From positions 3,277,776 to 3,341,775 of the forward strand of contig NW_025813402.1 of the NCBI RefSeq assembly GCF_021976095.1: DNA of 64,000 bases. Direction: 5' to 3'. The DNA comes from Xenia sp. Carnegie-2017 (lineage: Eukaryota > Cnidaria > Anthozoa > Malacalcyonacea > Xeniidae). The notes below the pieces were generated by a model. It saw only the letters and a list, made by a program, of their open reading frames with translations. It had not been told where the DNA came from and did no database searches. The position numbers and the translations under genes are program-made. Positions 25,101-42,701 of this stretch are shown in pieces. Every line of letters begins with the position of its first letter. Position 1 is the stretch's first letter.

Positions 25101-27017
25101 TGCGTTTAGGGAATAAAAACTATGTTCGATTAAGAATTGGTGAAAGAAATCGAGAAAACTCGCATGAGCCCACCAAAGATGGAGAACGCAACAAATTATC
25201 AACGATAAACGTAGATGTTCATGAAGATGATAGAGAATATTGTAAACATGAATCTTCTGGTGAAATGCCAAAGAAGAAAGTTACCACACCTGAAATAATT
25301 ATAAATAAAACCATAGACGAAAATAATGATGTCGAAAAAATGGAAATAATAAATCATGCATCCTCAGAGGGAAGAGCTGAACAGAAAATTAGCTCAGAAG
25401 ACATAAATGCTCAGTCACAATTAAATACAAATAACATGGATTATATGAAGCCGTTGTCTATCAACAACGAAGAATCGCTTTTCAATGGGCAAAAAGACCA
25501 ACAAATTGAAACAGAGGATAATAACCCTGCTGTCTTATATCACGAACCATGGTCACCAACCATGTCTAATATACAAGATCATTGTAACACAATTTTATCA
25601 TCAGATGATGTTCAAACGACAGCAACGCAACTGAAGGAAGCGCCGAATTCGAGAAAACATGAACAAGATACATGGTTAATAAACACTGATATCTCGGATT
25701 CTGAATCAGCTCAGATCACTTCTACTGTTGAAGAAACAGATGCAAGCGCTGATATTAGGGGCAATCAAAGCAAAGTCGTAGGCACATCATCACAAAATAA
25801 TGTATTAGAGAATAATGAATGCAATGAGAAAGATGAAATTTTTCAGTCTAAAGACGAAAGTAAATACTTCGACACCACAAAATTGGACGAAAAATCGGGA
25901 AAAAACTTATCTCTTAATTCAACGAATGAAATAGCTGAGGACATTAACGGATCGAACGCAAATATCACAGAGAGTAGAGAAGGATCATTAGAGGATATGC
26001 TTAGTAGTTCAGGATCATTGGATAGCAATAGTAACAAGTATGATGCGATAGAAGTTAAAATATTGCCTTGGATCAAAATACGAAAGAAAAGATCATTTCA
26101 ACAACGCTTGAGTTTGAAGAAGGATAAAAAGAATGGAGTCGTACGAAGATATTCTCTCAGGTACAATAAAGATGACAAACTTCTTTTGCTGCCTCTTCCA
26201 CATAAAATATTCATGGAAAACCAAAATGATGCAGGGATGATTTACAAAAAGGCTATAATACCGTGGATGGAGGTACATTCTTCAACAGGTAAGTAAAGAA
26301 AAGGTATAAAATCAGTTTTACTTCACAAGTTGATGAATAATTCGTTTAGATTCGTACACAAAAGTGTAAGTATGAATGAGGGCGGTTTTTAAATGGAATA
26401 AGACGTACTCAACATGAAAACTGAAAAGAATACCTTTTTTACACATACATCTTTCTGATAGGAGACAAGAGATATCTTCCGTGGATAGAGCTCACTCATC
26501 AGAACCATGATAAAGATCTTATCATCATGTTGAAAATCTCTTATGAAATGATTGTGAAAGCTTCTGTCAAGGGTACAAGCAATGAAGACATACAAGTCTA
26601 CATACCTTGGACTGATGCTGTCCAATATTGGAAAGAAACAGATCAGATTGCACCTAGTTCTTTGTTACAAAAAAAAGAGATTGCGAATATTGCACTCAAC
26701 TTTCAGAATGAACGAAACAAAACAGCGAACTCCTTCACAAAAGTCCTAATCTTCCGATCACGAGATTTATCCTGCCTCGTAAATGCCCATCACGTGAAAC
26801 TACGTTTGTTCAACCCACGATAGAAATAAATGAAAAAAGGAGTATTGAAGTGAGCATCAACAAATCCATGAAGAAGATACAGAATGAAAGTACTTTTCGT
26901 CGATTGAGTAAAGCGGAAAGACGAAAGAAATATACACATGTTTTAGATGCACAGGAAAAGGCACTGCTTGATGATAGCAAAACTGTCAATAGCTTAGATG
27001 AGTCTAACAAATCGTGA
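19184..27017 (+). CDS. Gene B: large charged protein, C-terminal PWIE modules
   Basis: I do not recognise this gene. Exons are 19184-20425 (414 codons), 24113-26288 and 26462 to about 27017. The joins are phase 0, then phase 1, with good splice signals (aac|gtgagt, tttag|gac, cag|gtaagt, gatag|gag). The start codon lies in the second part of an exon that has an acceptor just upstream. The protein is acidic and S/N/E-rich, with few hydrophobic stretches. Two copies of a short motif occur, VVKLRVGR near residue 638 and YVRLRIGE near 748. From about residue 1065 come LPWIKI, PWMEV and LPWIEL modules that align with the end of gene A, including a shared LKI...MI.K pattern. In the last exon the first frame stops at 26823. 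A different frame, open from about 26700, continues in coding-like sequence to a stop at 27015-27017. This implies a frame break near 26700-26750. The long intron contains two BTB genes. Confidence 0.7.
20752..21546 (+). CDS. Intronless BTB/POZ (KCTD-type) protein
   Basis: A single 264-codon open frame. Residues 3-100 form a T1-type BTB domain, with LNVGGKLFHTCWSTIS at the start, then a D..NNIFLDLNPKYF segment and ILNYLR, the usual KCTD landmarks. Residues about 125-264 look like a beta-rich domain with SPRY-like features (HGWLL, W-F-NGKKI, a GDNIQVIL strand, PHLPGWHLHINLF). KCTD proteins form oligomers through the BTB domain and often serve as cullin-3 adaptors. That role is family knowledge only. 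The gene sits, on the same strand, inside the 3.7-kb intron of gene B. Lack of introns in an intron-rich region suggests a retrocopy origin. The start ATG directly precedes the domain. Confidence 0.8.
   Translation: MDDLVCLNVGGKLFHTCWSTISQNDGSKLSSLQNEINLDRDEHNNIFLDLNPKYFEIILNYLRERRIPSTYENTFHSNLEPEDVKPFFQSVKQLGLQKVFSLDTPTFKHRSSWIQTKENNSVIVHSGAKYPVGYALSEVDNSGLKTWKLRIESIKNEMFVGVLQVDNEPYDDRSYDMEGSHGWLLKVGDENIASAWFNGKKIYNMISNIKNGDNIQVILNCIEGKLSLILSPVKEFHIFLPHLPGWHLHINLFHHNDELRITQA
21798..21892 (+). repeat. Imperfect direct repeat upstream of second BTB gene
   Basis: Two copies of roughly 43-45 bp share gcgacatatccggttgtt / gcagcatatccagttgtt, followed by ccaagaaaac / ggaagaaaac and a gcaact / acaact end. 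They lie between the two BTB genes, about 75 bp before the second start codon, and could be promoter elements. That role is a guess. Confidence 0.6.
21967..22868 (+). pseudogene. Second intronless BTB/KCTD-type gene, frameshifted
   Basis: A paralogue of the gene at 20752 with the same layout. The BTB part (21967-22380) has INVGGKILATMNSTL, GYIFLDYNSQHF and ILDYLR. The C-terminal part (about 22377-22868) has FIGVLDTQYRDE, GCYGWVLGENVQIF and a final WQIVIGSYN strand. The two halves lie in different frames and meet near 22350-22383, where the first frame stops. No intron of credible size explains the switch. An earlier in-frame ATG at 21946 is possible, but 21967 matches the paralogue start better. 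It may be a young pseudogene or an intact gene with an assembly indel. The rest of the sequence is open and conserved in pattern, which favours recent loss or error. Confidence 0.6.
22869..24112. other. Gene B intron, part after the BTB genes
   Basis: AT-rich sequence with possible polyadenylation signals near 23128-23150 (overlapping aataaa) that could serve the second BTB gene. It ends in a clear acceptor, gattaactttag. The open frames at 23184-23471 and 23795-23992 show no recognisable protein features. Confidence 0.55.
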
Positions 27018-27633
27018 TCGGAATATTAAAGTTTCTAAAAGACCTTGTATAATCAAAGTTTTTGTAAAAAAAGAAAAGAAACAATGACTGATGTGTCAAG
27101 GCATAGTTCTACAAGTAACAACAAAATTTGTATTTTTGTACACTTCATCATATATATGCTGCAATTTAATTCATCAAAATTTACAATTGAACATTCATTC
27201 GGCTTGAATCTTAACATATTTAATCGTAATATAATGCCCAATTTGATGTATTAATATAAATAATAATTCGCATAATCAATGCTATATGTTTTATTTAAGA
27301 ATAGCTTCTTTAAGTTGACTAGGTACAAATAGACTACATGGATTTCCAATGTCTTAAATCGTCACGAATTATTTCAAGTTACAACTAAAACAGGTAACAA
27401 TTATGGATTGTGTTTACACATATTCTTAGTGGGCTTCATTAAAGGACAGTTCAAAAAAACCAAAGATGGTTGCTACGATCAGGAGGTATCTTCTTTATAA
27501 TCTGAAATCATAGCTGACAAGCAATGTTAACCTAGCACAACGACATTAAAATGTTAACAAAAAGATGTATATTGTAGTTCAACATCTGTTGTTTTAAACT
27601 CTTCAAAATAAAGGTGACAGCAACCTTAAGAAG
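27018..27633. other. Convergent intergenic region, gene B / NOC4L
   Basis: About 0.6 kb of AT-rich sequence between the ends of gene B (plus) and NOC4L (minus). It should hold both 3' UTRs. No further gene or RNA was recognised. Confidence 0.6.
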
Positions 27634-29985
27634 TTAGTTTCCAACACACCACAAATCATCAAAGCCCTTCTGCATTAATTCTTTAGGAGGTTGATATTCA
27701 AGAAAGACATTATTCTTGTTGATTCCTGAAAACTCTTTGTTCAGCAAGCTTTCATAAGAAGAATCAAACCATTTGGAAACATCTGCCTCAGTTTTTCCAA
27801 TTGGTTTTTCAAGAAATTCAACCAAACTTTTAATCCCAGGATAATAGTGATGCCTTAATGTTTCCAATTCCCACAGAGAACTTTTCAAAGCATTGCATTT
27901 ACTTGGATCAACTTCGTCCTCTTGAAATGGATCCAAATTTATGCACCTCTCATCCTTATTTTGTTCATCAAAAGCCTAAATGAAATTCAAAAGTGACATA
28001 AATGTGTGGGTTCTTTAACAACTATTACATCACGGGAAGCGCAACTTCCGGTGAAATGGCACACTTTATTTGGCTTAGAAACATTTTTACTGGTCGCTCA
28101 TTTTTCCATAATGGTCGGACAATGGAATACACGTAATTTTTTCAACAAAATGAAAGCAAATTTAATGAAGCAAACAGTAAAGGTTTTGTTAAAAACAAAT
28201 GCAAAACAAAAACAGGTAAGAATATGATTTGGAAGAAAACACTTGAAAAGTGAGTTCTTTTCCAGGTGCCCAAATTTTTGACAATTTATTTTTACTGACA
28301 AAAACTAAAGTGAAAGCCAAAACAGTTAGCACAAGAAAAGAAAACAAGCTTTATTTCAGGTCAAATAATGCCAGCTAATAAACATTTTACTAACCTCACT
28401 TGCTCAGTGTTTACAAAGAAATATTGGAACTCTGTCTTTTAGTACAAACCTTGCCCAATGGGCTAAGTCAGTAAGTTTAGGGTGCCATTTTTAGTTTTAA
28501 TAATCAAAACATTAAAAGATCATGTTTCAAAATTACATCATCAGTTAAATAGTAGCCAACCTCTAGTAAGTGGACATCTCCCATAAGTAGACACAAAGTC
28601 ATAGTCTCGAAAGTGTCAGCTTATGGGAGATACGACAGTAACTTCTACTTGGTGCAACAGATAAACAGTCTTATTAGGATCATAATGAAAGCACTGCGAT
28701 GGTAAATCAATTTAGACTGTACATATGGTAAATGACAAAGCATACATATTATAAATACCTGTTTTTCCTTTTGGTGAATCAAAACTTTACAGTTAGGATG
28801 TCTTCGAATAAGATTGCCAATAAACACAATGACCATAGCAATGGCATAAGGAGGTGCTCTTAGTGCAAGTCTTGACAATCGTTTAATGAATGCAGCAACA
28901 AGATACGCAGGTAGATGACTTGACATTAAAAACAGATCAGCAAGATAAAAAAAGCGGGCACGGTATTTCATATGAAAGACTTCCACATCAAAGAGGCTGT
29001 AGAGCTTTTTGTAGAAATCAGGATAATCTAAATTATGTTTGTGAATGAGTACAAACAAACCATTAAGAGCAAGAATGCTTGTGACACCGCCCGCATTATA
29101 AGAATCAACCAAAAAATCCATTAAAATTTTTGGATCAACAAAATAAGGAATAACTTTATGTTCAAGATCCAGTAAGATATGACGATACAAACTGCTATCA
29201 AGAGAAAGTCCAAGGAATGCCATCCAAGCTTCAGTAAATACTTTCTTGTATGCACTTAAGTTCATTACACTGTGTCTAAACACGGAATGATTTACCCTAA
29301 CATTCTCCATTGAAACCACATACAAGTTAGAAAGATCTGTTTCTTCCTCAGGAATGGTAACCACAGACAAAAGTTGGTAAATATTTCTTGGAAAATTGCC
29401 ACCAGTTATTACATGATTGTTCATCATCAGACCTTTTTCTGTCCGTGTGATCACTTTGTTAATATTTCGTAAAGTGTAGTAACACACATCATTAAAATGC
29501 AAATACGAAATAAAGTTTTTCACTGTCATGCTATTATCGTAACTGCCATCAATCAAATTGATCAAAATTTTCAGAAATAGATCATTGGAAAACCAATACT
29601 TTTGTGGATTCTTTGTGCTTTCTGCTTTCACAAACTTCATTAATGCTTTCAACGCTTCTAAAGAAATCTTTACAAAAGGACTCTTTAACAGCATTAAGAG
29701 CTTCTTGACTGTTAAGTCATAATTACTAGTCAACCAGACTTCAACAATTTCTTCAGGTTTTTCTGCTGATTTGGCAAATTTTGTCTTTTTTGTCTTCACT
29801 GGACAAATATTTGATTGGATTAATTCAGACAAAATTCTACCAATACCTTCGATACATAACAAAGAAATGGATTCATTCTTGTTTTCCACTCCTGTTATTA
29901 CGTCTACAATATCGTTGATTTTGGAGCGGTCTGCCAAAACATTCTCAATTTTGTTTTTATAAAATTCTGCACGTTCATCCGCCAT
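27634..29985 (-). CDS. NOC4L: Nucleolar complex protein 4 homologue
   Basis: Two exons on the minus strand: 29985-28759 (409 codons) and 27975-27634, joined at phase 0 (aaacag|gtattt and ttag|gctttt). The product is about 522 residues, close to the family length. Noc4 acts in the nucleolus in late 40S ribosomal subunit maturation and export, with Nop14 as partner. Diagnostic stretches include FFYLADLFLMSSHLPAYLVA, FIKRLSRLALRAPP and NLIRRHPNC of the CBF/Mak21 domain, and DPSKCNALKSSLWELETL with HHYYP in the second exon, which is typical of the NOC4 C-terminus. The N-terminal half is helical-repeat-like. The start codon lies in a short gap that it shares with the divergent TTC39 gene. No frame problem was seen. 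Confidence 0.93.
28576..28631. repeat. Short inverted repeat in NOC4L intron
   Basis: Arms atctcccataag (28576-28587) and cttatgggagat (28620-28631) are perfect 12-bp inverted copies with a 32-bp loop. This is probably the remnant of a foldback element. Confidence 0.6.
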
Positions 29986-30217
29986 GCTGTTTTATTTTTA
30001 TTACGCATGCGCAGGTACGAAATGAAACTGATTGTCATCATCCAAACAGCGGATGTTTACAAAGATTAATTATATACTACATTGCAATCGTTTATACTAC
30101 CTGTAAAATGTCCTAACAAAAAGGTATTTCAATGTTTGCCAGTCAGAAAAGGAAAAACTGTCTTGTATGAAAATTTCAAAAGACTGACTACGCAAGAATG
30201 TTGAAAGCAATTCACAG
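29986..30217. promoter_or_regulatory. Bidirectional promoter, NOC4L / TTC39
   Basis: The 232-bp gap separates the NOC4L start codon (minus) from the proposed TTC39 first codon (plus). At 30003-30014 lies acgcatgcgcag, close to the NRF1 consensus ygcgcaygcgcr. NRF1 sites are common in promoters of housekeeping genes. No TATA box is evident. The head-to-head layout and single strong motif support a shared promoter. The exact start sites are unknown. Confidence 0.55.
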
Positions 30218-39203
<8,986 letters not shown>

Positions 39204-39508
39204 TTATACTTAGATCTATGAACTGTGTGAATATATAAATTTAGTGAAGTTTTCGTTATTTACGCTCGTATAGGTAGGTAAATATTTATTTTACAGACAG
39301 TTTGTCGATCGTTTAATTGTTGTGGTAGATATTAAAATAAAAATATAAAAGATTGCATCCTAGTGAGATACATAATAATACGACCTTGAATGATCTTTAC
39401 CTTAAAAAAAATTTTATGATAACGAAAATTCTATATATTTATTTCATAAAAAATAAAACGAAGCTTCAAAAAACAGTGAAGAGATCATTTGGTTGAAAAT
39501 TACTATCA
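39204..39508. other. 3' UTR region of TTC39
   Basis: AT-rich, with aataaa at 39336-39341 as the likely plus-strand polyadenylation signal. No other feature was seen. It borders the end of a possible minus-strand gene. Confidence 0.55.
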
Positions 39509-39787
39509 TTATTTTTCATGTTTTTTTGTTAAAAATTTGTCATAATTTTCAAAGTAATTTGTTATTGTAGTTTTTATTTTTATATCATCAAAAGTTAAAG
39601 TTTCTATAATTTTCGGAAGAGACGTTTTCCCTGACATATGAATCAATGAATTATAACCATGTTAGTAAGTGTATCACTGTATTGGATTGTAAAATGACCA
39701 ACAGAGAATTTGGCAGCTTCTCCGTGAGATTGTAGAAGGATTAGTTCATGTTCATCTGCAGGTAGAAACGGTCGATTATTGTATGTG
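39509..39787 (-). CDS. Candidate two-exon 3' end of a minus-strand gene
   Basis: I do not recognise this. Two minus-strand exons fit together: 39787-39678 (acceptor cagttag|cac, donor taca|gtgata, phase 2 in and phase 1 out) and 39630-39509 (acceptor tgtcag|gga, ending in taa). The joined product reads as ordinary globular protein, for example NNRPFLPADEHELILLQSHG and LPKIIETLTFDDIKIK. Upstream exons were not located in 39788-40395. The phase agreement is the main support; it could still be chance in AT-rich DNA. Confidence 0.35.
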
Positions 39788-40395
39788 CTAACTGTATGTA
39801 TATGTAACTTAACATGACAAAAAAATGTGAACAATTTTCATTTAGCTCAGTATATAAGTATATAAAGACCTATTATTTGCTGTTTTTCTCTAATTTTTGC
39901 CAATAGGGTATGATGCAAATAAACGCGTTTCGACATTTTTGGTTTTGTATTGTTACATTTTTTAGGTGTTTCGTTTAAAAAGTCAACTAATGACTAAGAA
40001 ACAGAGTTTGGTTTTTGGATGAACTGAAAAACTCGTTTTGGATTTCTAAGTTCCTTTTCATGGAATCGCAACGTCATAGAGATAGTTATCTTTCTCGGAA
40101 TATGTATTTGACAATACAATTATATTAAGGCTTGAAAACTTCCACTCAAAGCTTACACTTGAAGTAATGAAGTTCATGAAGAAAAACAAGCATTAAAGTC
40201 ACGAAGAATTTATAGCTACTGTCTTTTAATGTTATATATTTTGTATAGATGTCTATATCCGGAGAAGGGTAACCAATGCTCAGAACAGCAGCTTCTTGGA
40301 CATCATTTTATCTCTCCAAATCACATGTCGCACGGTTTAAGCAACAACATCACTTAAGATAAGGTTGACGCTGAAAAGATAAGGGAGAAATAAAA
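39788..40395. other. Gap with one possible unplaced plus-strand exon
   Basis: A stretch after an acceptor-like ttttgtatag (about 40247) stays open in two plus frames, one reading CSEQQLLGHHFISPNHMSHG before a stop. I could not attach it to a gene. The rest is AT-rich with no recognised feature. The right end should hold the promoter of the gene starting at 40396. Confidence 0.35.
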
Positions 40396-42601
40396 ATGGC
40401 TGTGATGACGGAAATGAGTCTCCTGAAGGGTTTACTTCATTTGTCAAGGTAACTTTTTATTACATGCATTGTTTAAATAGACGGTAATTTGGTCGTGTGA
40501 ACGAAATTTTATACGTTAATTGGCAATGCTTTATATACGCTTAGGTACGTAATAAAGTGAACAGCTGTCTCTGCGAATTCAAACGAATCACGAGAATTCG
40601 TTTGAATTCGAAAAGTGTACGGTTTAATCGCCAAATTACTCGAAAAGAGAAGTTACTTTCTAGATTGAATCATGAAATTATTGTAAGGTAAAAATAAATT
40701 TACTATCCAAAATGAATCAAAATTCTATAACATAAGGGCTGAAAGCGAGGTTCAATTTACATGATACAAGTTGCTTGGCTTATTAATTAATGTTCTCTTT
40801 ATAAAAACTAATATAAAAAAGTAGATAATCCCCTTTTTCACGAAAACCATGAATGCTTTCGTTCATGATTAGAAAGCTATATTGTATAAGGAGGCTGTCG
40901 CTCGTCACGAGATAGTTATGAGAAAGTTACATTGCAAAAGGCAACAAATAAAAACGTATATAGAGTTGATTAAAAGTATAAGTTATTGGTGCTTATTGGA
41001 TGCTTTAGTTTCTTTTATGATAAGAACTCTTGTAATCAAAAAGATGAGATTCAAAAGCAAAACCCCGTTTTCGGGCCATGCTTCCCGATACCTTCTTAAT
41101 CTCAAGGCACTAGAACGCCGCATGTTAACGTTTCGGTAGGAGATTTCCCTCCACGCTATCCTACTTGGGAGATGCAATAGCAAGCTTTCGCCCATCAGAC
41201 CCTGAGATCACCTGCGATAGGCTTTGCTCATGGTACGCAGGGAGAGTGCGGTCGCCAACCAAAGTGTGGGCCCCTAAGCCACTGCATACTATATCGCACC
41301 CAGCTTCCGCTGCTAGTTGACATCTACTATATGAAGTTTTAGCTTTATATATATATACCAAAATTTAAAGGCGTACAAAAGTTGTGGGATGATTGTTATC
41401 GTTACTGCGCATGCCCAGATGATTTCTTTGATAATTTGCGATTAATTGAGCTAATTGCCGCGAAAGTAGTGCAAGTACTTATAGTTGGTCGTTGCCATGA
41501 CCATGGACTTGGGCAACTGATCAAGTCGACTGCGCACGCTCAAGCAGACTGCGCATGCGCAGATAATTTATCTGAAAATTTGTGACTTAACGAGCTAATT
41601 ACTTCACAATCCGTACAAGTACATCCAGTTGATCGTTGTCATGACCATGAACTTGGGCAGCTGGTCAGTCGACTGCGCATGCGCAGATAATTTATCTGGA
41701 AATTTGTAACTTAGCCAGTTAGTTACTCCATAATAGGTACTAGTACATACAGTTGGTCGTTGTCATGACCATGAACTTGGAGAGTTGGTGTAGTTGACTA
41801 CACATGCTCAGATTTGTTCTCAATTAATTTGTGACGGAGCGGGCTCTGAAATTGGTACCATATATTTTTTCCATGCTTATTGTTTTGACAAATGCATATC
41901 AAACTCATTAACACTTTGTTGCGCCACTCGTAATATTCGTGAAAATGTTAGAAATGTTTTTATTTTTCTCCATAAATTTGTATTTGCATATTTTTTGCAT
42001 AAACAATGTTCTAATACTTATGACAGATATTATAATTTTTGGATTGAGGTAGAAGAATTACTTGAAAATGAAACTACTAACAGTGAAACAAAATCAAGCA
42101 TGACAGAGAAGAAACAAAGACGCCCGGTTGAAGATAGCTTTATGAAATCGAACGTAATTGAGCACCTAGCGTACGCTCGAGAGTTTTGGATGAGGACTCG
42201 TGGACCAATGAAAACACGAATGATTCCAAACATGTTGACGACTATAAAAGCTCTAGCAGGATGAGGTTCTAATACAAAATAATAACACCGAGTCTTCTGA
42301 AGATATGTTCAAAAGAAATATCGATGAATCACTTATACAGTTCGGAAGCTTGATGGCTCGCGTCAAGTGGTATATAGTAGTGGGAACTGCTGAAGATATG
42401 TAAAAATAACTGCTAGCGTCTTTCCTTTAGGACGAGGAATCTGATTTTGAAATTGAAGAGGAAGAAATTACCACAACAGATTTGCAGAAAGATTCCAAGT
42501 ATACTCTGCAAAGTTTGTATATACAGATGGAGTGTTGTGAGAAGAGTACTCTAAGGAATGTTATTCGCGAGGGATTGTTAGAGCCGTTGGAACTAGCATG
42601 A
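40396..42601 (+). CDS. Unrecognised small helical protein, model incomplete
   Basis: Exons 40396-40448 (starts MAVMTEMSLLKGLLHL), 40565-40682 and from 40891 join with consistent phases. They give a basic, probably helical N-terminal part (ITRKEKLLSRLNHEII, then EAVARHEIVMRKLHCK). A further exon 42027-42264 holds WIEVEELLENE and AYAREFWMRTRGPMKT. The last exon 42431-42601 starts with an acidic run (DEESDFEIEEEE) and ends LLEPLELA and stop. The junctions from the third exon to 42027, and from 42264 to 42431, are not resolved; the frame before 42264 stops just as a gatgag|gtt donor appears. I could not assign a family. The intron contains a tandem repeat and a possible SINE. Confidence 0.5.
41060..41350 (-). 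mobile_element. Possible SINE, GC-rich block with TA tail
   Basis: A compositionally distinct, GC-richer block inside AT-rich intron DNA, next to a tatatatata run at about 41346. On the minus strand it contains cggaagct and, downstream, actttggttggcgaccgc. These resemble the internal promoter blocks of 5S rRNA (cggaagct and acttggatgggagaccgc), though the spacing is about 13 bp longer than in 5S. This would fit a 5S-derived SINE, but the match is weak and could be chance. Confidence 0.3.
41404..41840 (+). repeat. About 124-bp tandem repeat with NRF1-like palindromes
   Basis: Units begin at about 41404, 41548, 41672 and 41797 (the last partial). Each has actgcgcatgcgcag or a variant, then gataatttatctg, and later cagttggtcgttgtcatgac followed by catgaacttggg. 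The motif tgcgcatgcgca is a full match to the palindromic NRF1 consensus in units 2 and 3 and is degraded in units 1 and 4. The first unit carries about 20 extra bases. It lies in an intron of the unrecognised gene. Confidence 0.85.
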
Positions 42602-42701
42602 ACATTGATCGCATCCAATGAGTAATATAAGACCTGGTGGGAATGGGAACACGTTAACCAAATTACACTAAATTATTAGCGCGCGGCCTTTGGTCAAAAA
42701 C

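Noticed and set aside
41160-41190. Short match gggagatgcaatagcaagctt to the U2 snRNA 3' region
   Set aside because: The match does not extend into the Sm site or the 5' U2 domains, so it is probably chance.
41180-41205. Minus-strand ctgatg-ggc-gaaa resembling a hammerhead ribozyme core
   Set aside because: The conserved core lacks the required adenosine and a proper stem II, and no cleavage-site stem was found.
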